From Halalkalibacillus halophilus DSM 18494 (lineage in GTDB: Bacteria > Bacillota > Bacilli > Bacillales > Alkalibacillaceae): DNA of 64,000 nucleotides. How positions within the stretch are numbered: position 1 is the first letter of the stretch; every line of letters begins with the position of its first letter. Location: the NCBI RefSeq assembly GCF_000423105.1, contig NZ_AUHI01000005.1:1-64000 (forward strand), written 5' to 3'. The notes under the pieces were generated by a model. It did not search any database, had not been told where the DNA came from, and was given only the letters and a program-made list of their open reading frames with translations. Positions 8,918 to 16,681 of this stretch are shown here, in pieces. The position numbers were made by a program, and so were the translations under genes.

Positions 8918-10972
8918 TTAGCCAGGAATATCTTTTCCTAAATTGTGCTTCTCCATTTTATAATACAAATTTCGTATAGATATATGAAGTTGCTTTGCTG
9001 TTTTGGACTTTATATAATTGTTTTTTTCTAATGTTTCCATGATTAGTTGTTTTTCGAATTCATCCATTGCTTCTTGTAATGGAATTTGCTCTTCTTCTAA
9101 ATAACCTTCCAATTGATGGATCTCTGCTATGGAATGCTTCTTTAAAGTTGGTAGATGTTGGTGATCTAACACTTCTGCTAGACTGTCCATGTATATCATG
9201 GTACGTCCTAAAATATTTTCAAGTTCACGCGCATTACCAGGAAAGTTATACTTTTTAAGTTTTTCAATTGCTTCATCTGTAATAATTTTTATATTTCTAC
9301 TGTAATTTTGATTTAAGCGAAGTAAAAAACGCTCAGCTAACGGCTTTATATCTTCTTTTCTTTCCCTTAATGGAGCAATCGTAATAGGTAACCTATTTAA
9401 ACGAAAGAATAAATCTTCTTTGAATTCCTTTTCCATCATTGCTCGCTCTAAATTCACATTTGTAGCAGCTATAATTCTAACATCAACTGGGATAGCCTCT
9501 GATCCACCTACTCGAACTATTTCATCATGTTCTAGCACATGTAGCAATCTTGCTTGTAGATCTAATGAAAGCTCCCCAATCTCATCTATAAACACACTTC
9601 CATGATTAGCTTCTTCAAAAATACCTTGTTGTTTTTTAGGCGGCCCTAATGCGTCTCCAAATAACAATTTTTCTAATGAAGCTTCATCCATCGAGGCGCA
9701 ATTCACCCGAATAAACTTATGATGCCTTCGATCACTTTCATTATGAATAGAATGAGCAATTAATTCCTTTCCAGTTCCTGACTCTCCTCTAAGTAAAACA
9801 TTAACAGGAGTATTTGCAGCTACCTTCGCTTGCTCTAATGTAACCTTCATGTCCAGGGAATCAGCAATGACATCATCAAAAGTATATTTTGCTTCCAAAT
9901 TTCTAATTATTTGTCTTGCTTGTTTAAGTTCAGAAGTCAAATTTTCAATCTCCGTCAAATCATGGATAATAGCTACACTACCCTTCAATTGTTGATCTAC
10001 AATTACTGGCGCAGCATTTACTAATACTTCTCGGTTAGAAGGACCTACTTTCATCCGGGCTCCTCGAACAGCCTTTTTAGTATGTAAGACTTCCATATGC
10101 ATACTTTTACCTTCTGAAATATCTGCAGAAGCATGCTTACCTAACACTTCACTCTCCGACAGACCAGTAATATTCGTATAAGCAGGGTTAAACATCATCC
10201 CTTTACCTTCTTCATCCACAACGGATATTGCCTCTTCACTCGACTGAATAATAGCTTCTAGCATGGTTTGAATGTTTTTTAAATCTGTTATTTCTTCAGC
10301 AAGTGAAACAACTTCTGTAATGTCCTTGAACACCGCAAAAGCTCCCAACACTTCCTTCTGTTCCGAAATCAGTGGAATACGTGTTGAAATGATTTGTTTT
10401 CCATTCTCTAATTTAAGAGATTGATTTAATTCTTTCTTTTTCGTCTTTAAGATCTCTGGCAATTTAGAGTCTGGAATTATTGATTCTATTGGTTGATTAA
10501 TCATTTTTTGTTGTTCAATATTTGTTATTGCTTCGGATGCAGGGTTAGAATACGTCACGATTCCATTTGAATCAATGACAATCATTCCATCATGAATAGA
10601 ATCCAGCAATAATTCCTTTGAGCTTTTTTCCTTCTTTAATTGGTCCAGCAATATTTCTTTTTCATTCATTAAATCATAAATAATATGAGCAACTGTGCCA
10701 GGAATAACAACTGACTTTCTCGTCTTATGTTTTTTTATATCTTGAAAAACATCTTCTCGACCAGTTGTTTCAACGATAATATCAACATCTTCTTGCAAAC
10801 CATCTATGTAGGAATGGTAAGTTTTAATATTATTATTTTTTGCATAATGAATCCCTGTTGCTTGTTCATTAATATCAGCAACAGCTAAAACTTTAATCAT
10901 ATCCATTTGTTGAAATAGTTTAAGTATCGCTGTTCCACCGTTTCCAGCACCGACAATTAACACTTTTTGCAT
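8918..10972 (-). CDS. bkdR: BkdR-type AAA+ transcriptional regulator lacking the GAFTGA loop
   Basis: Regulator of the bkd operon. The approximately 684 residues show an N-terminal Rossmann-like domain (VLIVGAGNGGTAILKLF), two PAS-like domains (about 120-225 and 240-345), an AAA+ domain with Walker A GESGTGKE (about 398-405) and Walker B VFIDEIG (about 462-468), an arginine-finger region (REDLFFRLN-like), and a C-terminal Fis-type HTH. Where sigma-54 activators have GAFTGA, this protein reads FGDALGPPKKQQGIF (about 440-454), so the sigma-54 contact loop is lost and shortened. I start at the second ATG (10972), 7 nt after AGGAG. It lies 38 nt upstream of ptb without a terminator. Confidence 0.88.
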   Translation of the reverse strand: MQKVLIVGAGNGGTAILKLFQQMDMIKVLAVADINEQATGIHYAKNNNIKTYHSYIDGLQEDVDIIVETTGREDVFQDIKKHKTRKSVVIPGTVAHIIYDLMNEKEILLDQLKKEKSSKELLLDSIHDGMIVIDSNGIVTYSNPASEAITNIEQQKMINQPIESIIPDSKLPEILKTKKKELNQSLKLENGKQIISTRIPLISEQKEVLGAFAVFKDITEVVSLAEEITDLKNIQTMLEAIIQSSEEAISVVDEEGKGMMFNPAYTNITGLSESEVLGKHASADISEGKSMHMEVLHTKKAVRGARMKVGPSNREVLVNAAPVIVDQQLKGSVAIIHDLTEIENLTSELKQARQIIRNLEAKYTFDDVIADSLDMKVTLEQAKVAANTPVNVLLRGESGTGKELIAHSIHNESDRRHHKFIRVNCASMDEASLEKLLFGDALGPPKKQQGIFEEANHGSVFIDEIGELSLDLQARLLHVLEHDEIVRVGGSEAIPVDVRIIAATNVNLERAMMEKEFKEDLFFRLNRLPITIAPLRERKEDIKPLAERFLLRLNQNYSRNIKIITDEAIEKLKKYNFPGNARELENILGRTMIYMDSLAEVLDHQHLPTLKKHSIAEIHQLEGYLEEEQIPLQEAMDEFEKQLIMETLEKNNYIKSKTAKQLHISIRNLYYKMEKHNLGKDIPG

Positions 10973-10989
10973 GGTCATTCTCCTATACC

Positions 10990-11003
10990 TGCAAGTTTTT
11001 GCA
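10990..11003. promoter_or_regulatory. TGCAA-N4-TTGCA dyad, possible BkdR operator
   Basis: A near-palindrome TGCAAGTTTTTGCA lies just downstream of the predicted bkdR start point. Its left 11 bp (TGCAAGTTTTT) recur as a direct repeat at 11035-11045, 45 bp away, overlapping the -35 element. This arrangement suits an operator pair, perhaps for autoregulation by BkdR. The function is inference. Confidence 0.35.
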
Positions 11004-11010
11004 TACTTAT

Positions 11011-11039
11011 ATCATAATGAAAGCGCTTTTAATATGCAA
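11011..11039 (-). promoter_or_regulatory. Sigma-A promoter of bkdR with a cre site in its spacer
   Basis: On the minus strand TTGCAT (11039-11034) and TATGAT (11016-11011) are spaced by exactly 17 nt, a good vegetative promoter. The spacer 11017-11032 is ATGAAAGCGCTTTTAA in plus orientation, matching the CcpA catabolite-response consensus WTGNAARCGNWWWCA well around the central GCGC. CcpA bound there would occlude RNA polymerase, so carbon catabolite repression of bkdR and the downstream operon is expected. Confidence 0.7.
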
Positions 11040-11108
11040 GTTTTTTTCATTTTTATTTTCAATAAAATTTGTTATACTTTTTAAAGCATAACTAGAGGAG
11101 AATGAATT

Positions 11109-11345
11109 ATGGTTCGTCTAATCGCGCTTGCAATAGTCGTATTACCAGGAGTTTTGGCTGCCTATGGAATTAAATTAATTCGAGATTCATTTTTTGGTGA
11201 GGTAACTGCAATATATTTCAATAATGTTCTCGTTCAGTTAGTAGCCGGTGTATTGTTTATTCTAATTGGGATCGGTTTTATAGCTGGGTTTATTTTACAT
11301 CGCGATCGCAAGCAAAATAAAACTTCAGGTAGATTTAAAGTTTAA
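11109..11345 (+). CDS. DUF2627 family membrane protein (YqzF-like)
   Basis: A 78-residue protein with two predicted transmembrane segments (about 3-22 and 44-65) and a basic C-terminal tail. It matches the DUF2627 family, which in B. subtilis (YqzF) also sits beside bkdR in the divergent orientation. The ATG is preceded by AGAGGAGAATGA. No function is known. The terminator at 11359-11392 closes the gene. Its upstream region is shared with the bkdR promoter, so the cre site might influence it too, though no clear plus-strand promoter was identified. Confidence 0.8.
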   Translation: MVRLIALAIVVLPGVLAAYGIKLIRDSFFGEVTAIYFNNVLVQLVAGVLFILIGIGFIAGFILHRDRKQNKTSGRFKV

Positions 11346-11358
11346 TCTAATTACACAC

Positions 11359-11392
11359 TAAAAAAGCTCACCATAACCGGTGAGCTTTTTCT
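11359..11392. terminator. Bidirectional terminator
   Basis: Stem AAAAAGCTCACC pairs with GGTGAGCTTTTT around an ATAACC loop. It ends both the plus-strand DUF2627 gene and the minus-strand ureohydrolase gene, whose stop lies at the hairpin edge. Confidence 0.85.
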
Positions 11393-12341
11393 ATTTTTGT
11401 TCTTTTATTATATTACCTGCTAATGCATATAAAATGATTGTTGAAGCAAGGTGTGAAGAAAAGTCATTATCATCTTGAATTGGATAAATTTCAACTAAAT
11501 CCATTCCCTTTACTCCTTTTTTGGTAAAGGCATGTACAAGTTCAACTAATTCAAAAGAAGTTAAACCATTTCCATCCACTGGTCCTGCTGGGTTAAATGC
11601 GAAATCAAGCACATCACTACAAATAGATAGATATACAGCTTCTGTACCTTCACTAGCAATGTTGTATGCCTTTTCTGCCATCGCCTCAATATCGTTCGCC
11701 TTTCTAATTTCACGGCTTGTAATGGTAGTAGCTCCAGCTTCTTTTGCATATTTTCCAGTCTCAGGTTTGTTTCTAGGGCCATGAATACCCATGTGTACAA
11801 TACTTTCATTTCGAACGTTATCATCTTCGTATAAGCGCATAAAAGGAGTAGAGCGTGCATACAGATCGCCTTCATGACTTGGCATATTATCATAATGCGC
11901 ATCCAGATGAATGATACCTACTTTGCCGTCTACTTTTTCCCCTAACGCTTTCACAATAGGATAAGTGATTCCATGATCGCCACCGAAGGCAACGGGGAAT
12001 TTACCTGTATTCCAAACTTTACTTGAAAAATTCTCTATACGACGCATTGTTTCTTCTACATTTGCAGGGACAACATCTACATCTCCTAAATCACCTAACT
12101 TGTAATGCTCAAATACATCTATTTCGTCTAATTCTGGTAAATAACCGCTGTACCTCGCAGAACTTAAACGAATGACTTTAGGCCCTAATTCTGCACCAGT
12201 ATAGTCTCCCCACGTGACGGCACCTTCCCATGGCACTCCATAAATTAGGACATCTTTCAAATCAATTTCTTGGTCATCAAAAGCAACTTTTTTGCCACCT
12301 AAAAAACAGGGTGTATTTCCATAAATATAGTCCATTCCCAT
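11391..12341 (-). CDS. Ureohydrolase-family enzyme (agmatinase-like), substrate unknown
   Basis: A binuclear-metal hydrolase of the arginase/agmatinase/formiminoglutamase superfamily, 316 residues. Visible metal motifs are GGDHG (His123) and DAHYD (Asp147, His149, Asp151). The third motif, normally SxDxDxxDP, reads SICSDVLDFAFNPAG: Cys241 replaces the first (metal-bridging) Asp, while Asp243 and Asp246 remain. This suggests an atypical metal site or substrate, so I do not assign speB, rocF or hutG. It stands alone between bkdR/DUF2627 and the putP unit. Its ATG follows AGGAGGAATTTC. The family is certain, the reaction is not. Confidence 0.8.
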   Translation of the reverse strand: MGMDYIYGNTPCFLGGKKVAFDDQEIDLKDVLIYGVPWEGAVTWGDYTGAELGPKVIRLSSARYSGYLPELDEIDVFEHYKLGDLGDVDVVPANVEETMRRIENFSSKVWNTGKFPVAFGGDHGITYPIVKALGEKVDGKVGIIHLDAHYDNMPSHEGDLYARSTPFMRLYEDDNVRNESIVHMGIHGPRNKPETGKYAKEAGATTITSREIRKANDIEAMAEKAYNIASEGTEAVYLSICSDVLDFAFNPAGPVDGNGLTSFELVELVHAFTKKGVKGMDLVEIYPIQDDNDFSSHLASTIILYALAGNIIKEQK

Positions 12342-12427
12342 CTGAAATTCCTCCTAGTTTGAATATCTACAGCACTCATAAATCGTTTTTTAAAGTTGAT
12401 ATATGAAGGCCGATTAAAAAGTTCTAA

Positions 12428-12462
12428 AATAAAAGGCTTGGGAGACTTCCCAAACCTTTTAC
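12428..12462 (-). terminator. Terminator of the symporter operon
   Basis: The minus strand reads AAAAGG-T-TTGGGA, a short loop, TCCCAA-G-CCTTTT and then ATTTT, directly after the symporter stop. Confidence 0.8.
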
Positions 12463-12478
12463 TCTTAGTGTAAACCTA

Positions 12479-13999
12479 TTACATTTCTTTGACAACTCTA
12501 TCGTATTCTTCTTCAACTTCTTTACCAGGTTTACCTCCAAATGAACTGAAAATAATAATCGCGATCGTAGAAAGAATGAACCCTGGTACCATTTCATATA
12601 AGAATCCTGCCAGTGTATCATTAAAGCCCCACACAAACACTGTGATTCCACCTACTAGCATTCCAGCTAAAACACCATTTCGAGTAGTTTTACGCCAGAA
12701 TAATGAGAATAAAATGGCTGGACCAAATGTGGCACCAAACCCTGCCCAAGCATAAGACACGAGTTCTAATACCGAACTGTCTTCATTCCAGGCAATAGCC
12801 ACTGCTACTAACGCTATAACAAGCACGGCAATTCTACCTACCCAAACCAATTCTTTTTGAGAAGCTTTTCTTCTAAAGAACCTTGCATAGAAGTCTTCCG
12901 TTAAAGCACTTGAGGATACCAATAACTGAGAATCGACAGTACTCATAATAGCAGCTAATACTGCAGCTAATAGGAAACCAGCAATCCAAGGGTTATACGT
13001 CATTTGCACTAGAACAATGAATACTTGTTCCGGATCATCTAATGGTTGATCAATATTTACAATACCAACCATACCTACAAGTAATGCACCATAAAGCGGT
13101 AAAACCACACCCATTGTAATTGCAATTAATCGGGATTTACGAACTTCATTTTTACTGCGAATAGCCATAAAACGTGCCAATATGTGAGGTTGACCGAAAT
13201 AACCTAGACCCCAAGCTAATGCAGAGATAATCCCAGCGAACCCGATTGCGCCAGCTGAAATCCACGGCATCGAGGAACTTTCTTCTAAATCATAAGCTGT
13301 ACCTGAAAAACCATCTACAAGGCTAGGACTTATATCTGCTAATTGGCTGAACAACTCTCCAAAACCACCAATTTGATAAGTACCATAGACGGCAGTTACA
13401 ACCAAAGCAATAAACATCAGAGCTGCTTGGAAAAAGTCCGTCCAACTTACGGCTAAAAATCCTCCTAAGAAAGTATAAACAACTATAATAATAGCACCAA
13501 TAATTAATGCATTTTGATAATCGAAATTAAAAGTACCTTCGAAGAGCTTTGCTCCTGCCACTAACCCTGAAGCAGTATAGAATAAAAAGAAAATTAAAAT
13601 AAAAGCTGCTGCAATAACTCTTAACAGACTTGATTTATCATGGTAACGGTTTTCCAAGAATTCTGGAAGCGTAATGGAATCTTGAGAAAATTGAGTATAA
13701 ACACGTAATCGTTTAGCAACATATTGCCAGTTAAACATTGCACCGATTGCTAAACCAACTGCGATCCATAAACTCCACTGGCCAAAACCTGCAGCATACG
13801 CAGCACCTGGTAAACCAATTAATAGCCAACCACTAAAGTCACTTGCCTGTGCTGAGAAGGCTGCAACCCAACTATTAAGATTTCTTCCACCCAAAATATA
13901 ATCAGATAATGTGTTTGTCATTCGATAAGTTATAATTCCAACTGTTAATAATACAACTAAATATAATATAAACGTTACATAAGTAGCATTTTCCACCAT
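12479..13999 (-). CDS. putP: Sodium:proline symporter, SSS family (PutP/OpuE)
   Basis: A 506-residue sodium:solute symporter with about 13 hydrophobic segments, giving Na+-driven proline uptake either as nutrient or as osmoprotectant. PutP-like signatures include SDFSGWLLIGLPGAAY near the second helix, FFLFYTASGLVAGAKLFE, and ALAWGLGYFGQPHILARFMA. B. subtilis has two close paralogues, PutP (catabolic) and OpuE (osmotic), which sequence inspection cannot separate. The ATG lies 2 nt after the stop of a 39-residue membrane protein gene, and its ribosome site GGGGAGAGAAG is inside that gene, so the two are translationally coupled. Confidence 0.88.
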   Translation of the reverse strand: MVENATYVTFILYLVVLLTVGIITYRMTNTLSDYILGGRNLNSWVAAFSAQASDFSGWLLIGLPGAAYAAGFGQWSLWIAVGLAIGAMFNWQYVAKRLRVYTQFSQDSITLPEFLENRYHDKSSLLRVIAAAFILIFFLFYTASGLVAGAKLFEGTFNFDYQNALIIGAIIIVVYTFLGGFLAVSWTDFFQAALMFIALVVTAVYGTYQIGGFGELFSQLADISPSLVDGFSGTAYDLEESSSMPWISAGAIGFAGIISALAWGLGYFGQPHILARFMAIRSKNEVRKSRLIAITMGVVLPLYGALLVGMVGIVNIDQPLDDPEQVFIVLVQMTYNPWIAGFLLAAVLAAIMSTVDSQLLVSSSALTEDFYARFFRRKASQKELVWVGRIAVLVIALVAVAIAWNEDSSVLELVSYAWAGFGATFGPAILFSLFWRKTTRNGVLAGMLVGGITVFVWGFNDTLAGFLYEMVPGFILSTIAIIIFSSFGGKPGKEVEEEYDRVVKEM

Positions 14000-14001
14000 C
14001 T

Positions 14002-14121
14002 CTATTCTTCTCTCCCCTCTTTAATAAAAGTTATGATTGCCCAAACAACTAATAATGGCATCGGAACTAGAAACCAGAACCATGTTCCTGCTGTGAGTGA
14101 TAACAATTGCAGTTCCATCAT
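14002..14121 (-). CDS. 39-residue single-helix protein, putative symporter accessory subunit
   Basis: A short gene starting with tandem ATG codons after AAGGAGAGGTGAA and ending in TAG 2 nt before the symporter ATG. The peptide has a polar N-terminus, one strongly hydrophobic helix rich in Trp/Phe/Leu (about residues 13-33: TWFWFLVPMPLLVVWAII) and a charged tail KEGREE. Very small one-helix proteins encoded beside SSS and NSS transporters are known as accessory subunits (for example MetS), but I cannot assign this one to a named family. Strong ribosome site, coupling and membrane-helix composition support it being real. Confidence 0.7.
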   Translation of the reverse strand: MMELQLLSLTAGTWFWFLVPMPLLVVWAIITFIKEGREE

Positions 14122-14170
14122 TTCACCTCTCCTTCATTTGCACTCATTAATACATCATTCTAACTTGTAC

Positions 14171-14213
14171 AAAAAAATCGCTACTATTAACTTATGGAAA
14201 TAGTAACGATTTT
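14171..14213 (-). terminator. Terminator of the aspartokinase gene
   Basis: The minus strand shows AAAATCG-T-TACTAT pairing with ATAGTA-G-CGATTTT followed by a T run, located about 50 nt after the aspartokinase stop and before the symporter unit. Confidence 0.75.
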
Positions 14214-14264
14214 ATGAATGCTATTCAATTATAATATTATATTTATCAGATTTTTTTGTCAAAT

Positions 14265-15617
14265 CTAATCGTTCACAAAAAATTCATTATATAAAGACTG
14301 CACTGCCTGTGGTAATTGATCAGCATGTATTCCAAACATCATCGAAACTTCAGATGAACCTTGATTTATCATATCAATATTAACTTCTCCATCAACAAAA
14401 GCTTTAGTTGCTTTAGCTGCAACATTTAACCTTCTGCTCATACCTTCCCCAACTAACATGATCATAGCAAGGCCGTCCATTATAGAGACCGTATCTGCTT
14501 GTAATTCACTCTTAATACGTTGTGACAACCATTTTTTCTTTTCTAATGTTAGTTGATCCGTTCGTACAATGACCGACATATCATCTATTCCAGACGGTGC
14601 ATGCTCAAATGAAATATCCTCTTCAACTAAAATTCCTAATAAAGTTTTACCAAATCCAATTTCTCGATTCATTAAATACTTACGTACATAAATGCTCGAA
14701 AACCCTGTGTCACTTGCAATACCTACGACAGGTTGGTTGTTATCTACTTTCTCTGATACAATCATTGTGCCAGGCGCATTAGGTGCATTTGTATTTTTAA
14801 TACAAACAGGTATGTTCTTTTTAAAAGCCGGTATTAATGCTTCGTCATGAAACACACCAAACCCAGCATACGATAGCTCACGCATTTCTTTATATGTTAA
14901 AGAGCGGATTTCTTTAGGTTGATTAACAATTGTTGGATTAACACAATACACAGAACTAACATCTGTGAAGTTCTCATATAAATCTGCCTGAACTCCCGCT
15001 GCAATAATGGAACCAGTTATATCTGAGCCTCCTCGGGGAAATGTAGTTAATAATCCCGAGTCTGAATAACCATAAAATCCTGGGATAACTTGTACACCTT
15101 TACGTTCTCTCAGCTTATAGATTTCTTGGTAACTTTTTTCTAAAACTTGAGCACTGCCTGGCTCATCACTGACAATAATCCCTGCATCTTTAGGATTAAC
15201 ATAAGATGCTTCTACCCCTAATGTATTTAAATACGCACTTAGAATCCTAGCAAGAGAATCTTCTCCCATCGCTTTTAATGCATCCATCAAGTGCCAAGTG
15301 TTCGTAGTTTCTTTCAATAGACGTTCTGATTCTGATTTTATTCTATGAACTAATTCAGAATTTAAATTTAACTCGGTTGTAATGGATAAAAATCTGGATG
15401 ATATTTCTGATAAAGTTTCGCCATAATTTTGACCACTATTATATTCATTGCCTAGCTGTATAAATAAATCAGTTACTTTGACATCATCTTTTGAGCGCTT
15501 TCCAGGAGCAGATACAACTACAAATTTTCTATCTAAATCTTCTTTAAGTATATTTGCTACTTTTTTTAACATATTAGCGTCTGCGACTGAACTTCCACCA
15601 AACTTTGCCACTTTCAT
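14265..15617 (-). CDS. Aspartate kinase
   Basis: Phosphorylates aspartate at the start of the Lys/Thr/Met/diaminopimelate pathway. About 450 residues: amino-acid kinase domain beginning KFGGSSVAD, then FPRGGSDITGS, and two ACT domains at the C-terminus (FSSIYVRKYL and AMIMLVGEGMSRRLNVAAK), implying allosteric control. Length and architecture fit the monofunctional 450-residue class (B. subtilis ThrD/YclM) rather than the alpha/beta LysC. I prefer the ATG at 15617, behind GGTGAG, over a GTG four codons upstream. It is monocistronic, flanked by terminators. No lysine riboswitch leader is visible in the short upstream gap. Confidence 0.9.
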   Translation of the reverse strand: MKVAKFGGSSVADANMLKKVANILKEDLDRKFVVVSAPGKRSKDDVKVTDLFIQLGNEYNSGQNYGETLSEISSRFLSITTELNLNSELVHRIKSESERLLKETTNTWHLMDALKAMGEDSLARILSAYLNTLGVEASYVNPKDAGIIVSDEPGSAQVLEKSYQEIYKLRERKGVQVIPGFYGYSDSGLLTTFPRGGSDITGSIIAAGVQADLYENFTDVSSVYCVNPTIVNQPKEIRSLTYKEMRELSYAGFGVFHDEALIPAFKKNIPVCIKNTNAPNAPGTMIVSEKVDNNQPVVGIASDTGFSSIYVRKYLMNREIGFGKTLLGILVEEDISFEHAPSGIDDMSVIVRTDQLTLEKKKWLSQRIKSELQADTVSIMDGLAMIMLVGEGMSRRLNVAAKATKAFVDGEVNIDMINQGSSEVSMMFGIHADQLPQAVQSLYNEFFVND

Positions 15618-15670
15618 TCTGCTCACCACTTTTTATATTATGATAAATCATTTTATCACGTAAAAGGACA

Positions 15671-15706
15671 AAAAAAAATAACAGGCAACATTTTGCCTGT
15701 TATTTT
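15671..15706 (-). terminator. Terminator of spo0A
   Basis: The minus strand reads AAAATAACAGGCAA, a 4-5 nt loop, TTGCCTGTTATT, and a run of nine T. It lies about 10 nt after the spo0A stop. Confidence 0.9.
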
Positions 15707-15718
15707 AAGTTGAAACCA

Positions 15719-16498
15719 TTAACTTACTTTATGCTCTAATCTTAATTTATCCGCAATCATCGCAATAAATTCTGAGTTTGTAGGTTTTGCTTTGGTCACA
15801 CTGACTGTATATCCAAAAATAGAGGAAAGGGAATCAATATTACCTCTGTTCCAAGCAACCTCTATTGCATGGCGTATCGCACGTTCTACGCGTGAAGCAG
15901 TAGTATTATATTTCTTAGCCACATCCGGATATAAAACTTTAGTGATGGAGCCTAATAATTCTATATCATTGTACACCATACCAATAGCTTCTCTTAAATA
16001 TAAATATCCTTTTATATGTGCTGGAACGCCTACTTCATGAATAATAGAAGTAATATTCGATTCTAAGTCAATTTTTTCTGGTTTTCCAGTAAACATCTGA
16101 CGGTTAAATGAATTATTAGAACTCTTTTGGTCCGCGATATTTTTTATCTGATCAGACAGCATTTCTAAATCAAAAGGTTTGAGCATGTAGTATGTAGCAC
16201 CTAGCTCAACCGCTTTTTTCGTTACGGATTCATGTCCAAACGCAGTTAACATTAATACTTTAGGCTTTTTGATTTCTTTGTTCTTTTGAATTCTTTCTAA
16301 AACTGCTAATCCATCCATGTGAGGCATGATGACGTCTAATACTAAAACTTCCGGTTCTTGTTCTTCTACCATGCTCAAGCATTCGTTTCCATTGTAAGCA
16401 GTTCCTACAACTTCCATACCTTCTTCCTCAAAATGGTCTTGCAACATTGCCACTAACTCACGATTGTCATCTGCAATGGCTACTTTAATACTTCCCAT
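15719..16498 (-). CDS. spo0A: Sporulation master regulator Spo0A
   Basis: Response regulator that commits the cell to sporulation when phosphorylated by the phosphorelay. The 259 residues comprise a receiver domain (acidic pocket DD at 10-11, phospho-acceptor Asp55 in VLVLDVIMPHMDG, Thr in MLTAFGHE, Lys in YYMLKPFD), a hinge, and the C-terminal effector domain with the characteristic recognition helix SRVERAIRHAIEVAWNRGN. It is adjacent to spoIVB, as in all Bacillus-type genomes. Upstream 0A boxes indicate autoregulation. Its start ATG follows GGAGGGATTAGT. Confidence 0.98.
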   Translation of the reverse strand: MGSIKVAIADDNRELVAMLQDHFEEEGMEVVGTAYNGNECLSMVEEQEPEVLVLDVIMPHMDGLAVLERIQKNKEIKKPKVLMLTAFGHESVTKKAVELGATYYMLKPFDLEMLSDQIKNIADQKSSNNSFNRQMFTGKPEKIDLESNITSIIHEVGVPAHIKGYLYLREAIGMVYNDIELLGSITKVLYPDVAKKYNTTASRVERAIRHAIEVAWNRGNIDSLSSIFGYTVSVTKAKPTNSEFIAMIADKLRLEHKVS

Positions 16499-16539
16499 AC
16501 TAATCCCTCCGAATAATTTACTTGTCTTCTATATAGGTT

Positions 16540-16646
16540 TTCGACAGTTATAATAAAATACCTTTTTAAATTGTAAAATTTTTTATTAAATATCAATTTA
16601 TTTTATTAATAGGATTATTTCCTACATTTTTTGATATTTTTCGACA
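16540..16646 (-). promoter_or_regulatory. 0A boxes and possible sigma-H promoter upstream of spo0A
   Basis: Two TGTCGAA cores of the Spo0A-binding consensus TTTGTCRAA occur in the same orientation on the minus strand, at 16546-16540 and 16646-16640. The distal one is TCTGTCGAA (one mismatch). Between them AGGAAAT (16623-16617) matches the sigma-H -35 consensus, followed about 10 nt later by ATAAAAT, a one-mismatch -10. This mirrors the sigma-H promoter and 0A control known at spo0A in B. subtilis. The -10 is weak. Confidence 0.55.
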
Positions 16647-16648
16647 GA

Positions 16649-16681
16649 CGAAAGCCTCGGCAGAATTTGCCGAGGCTTTCG
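16649..16681 (-). terminator. Terminator of spoIVB
   Basis: A perfect 14-bp stem, CGAAAGCCTCGGCA (16649-16662) with 16668-16681, begins immediately after the spoIVB stop. The minus-strand tail is only moderately T-rich and runs into the distal 0A box. Confidence 0.7.

Noticed and set aside
8880..8960. Possible sigma-54 promoter before ptb (TGGC at the bkdR stop)
   Set aside because: The GC expected 10 nt after GG is absent, so the -12 element is missing.
11050..11075. CodY-box-like AATTTTATTGAAAAT upstream of bkdR
   Set aside because: It needs an extra base or four mismatches against AATTTTCWGAAAATT, too weak in such AT-rich DNA.
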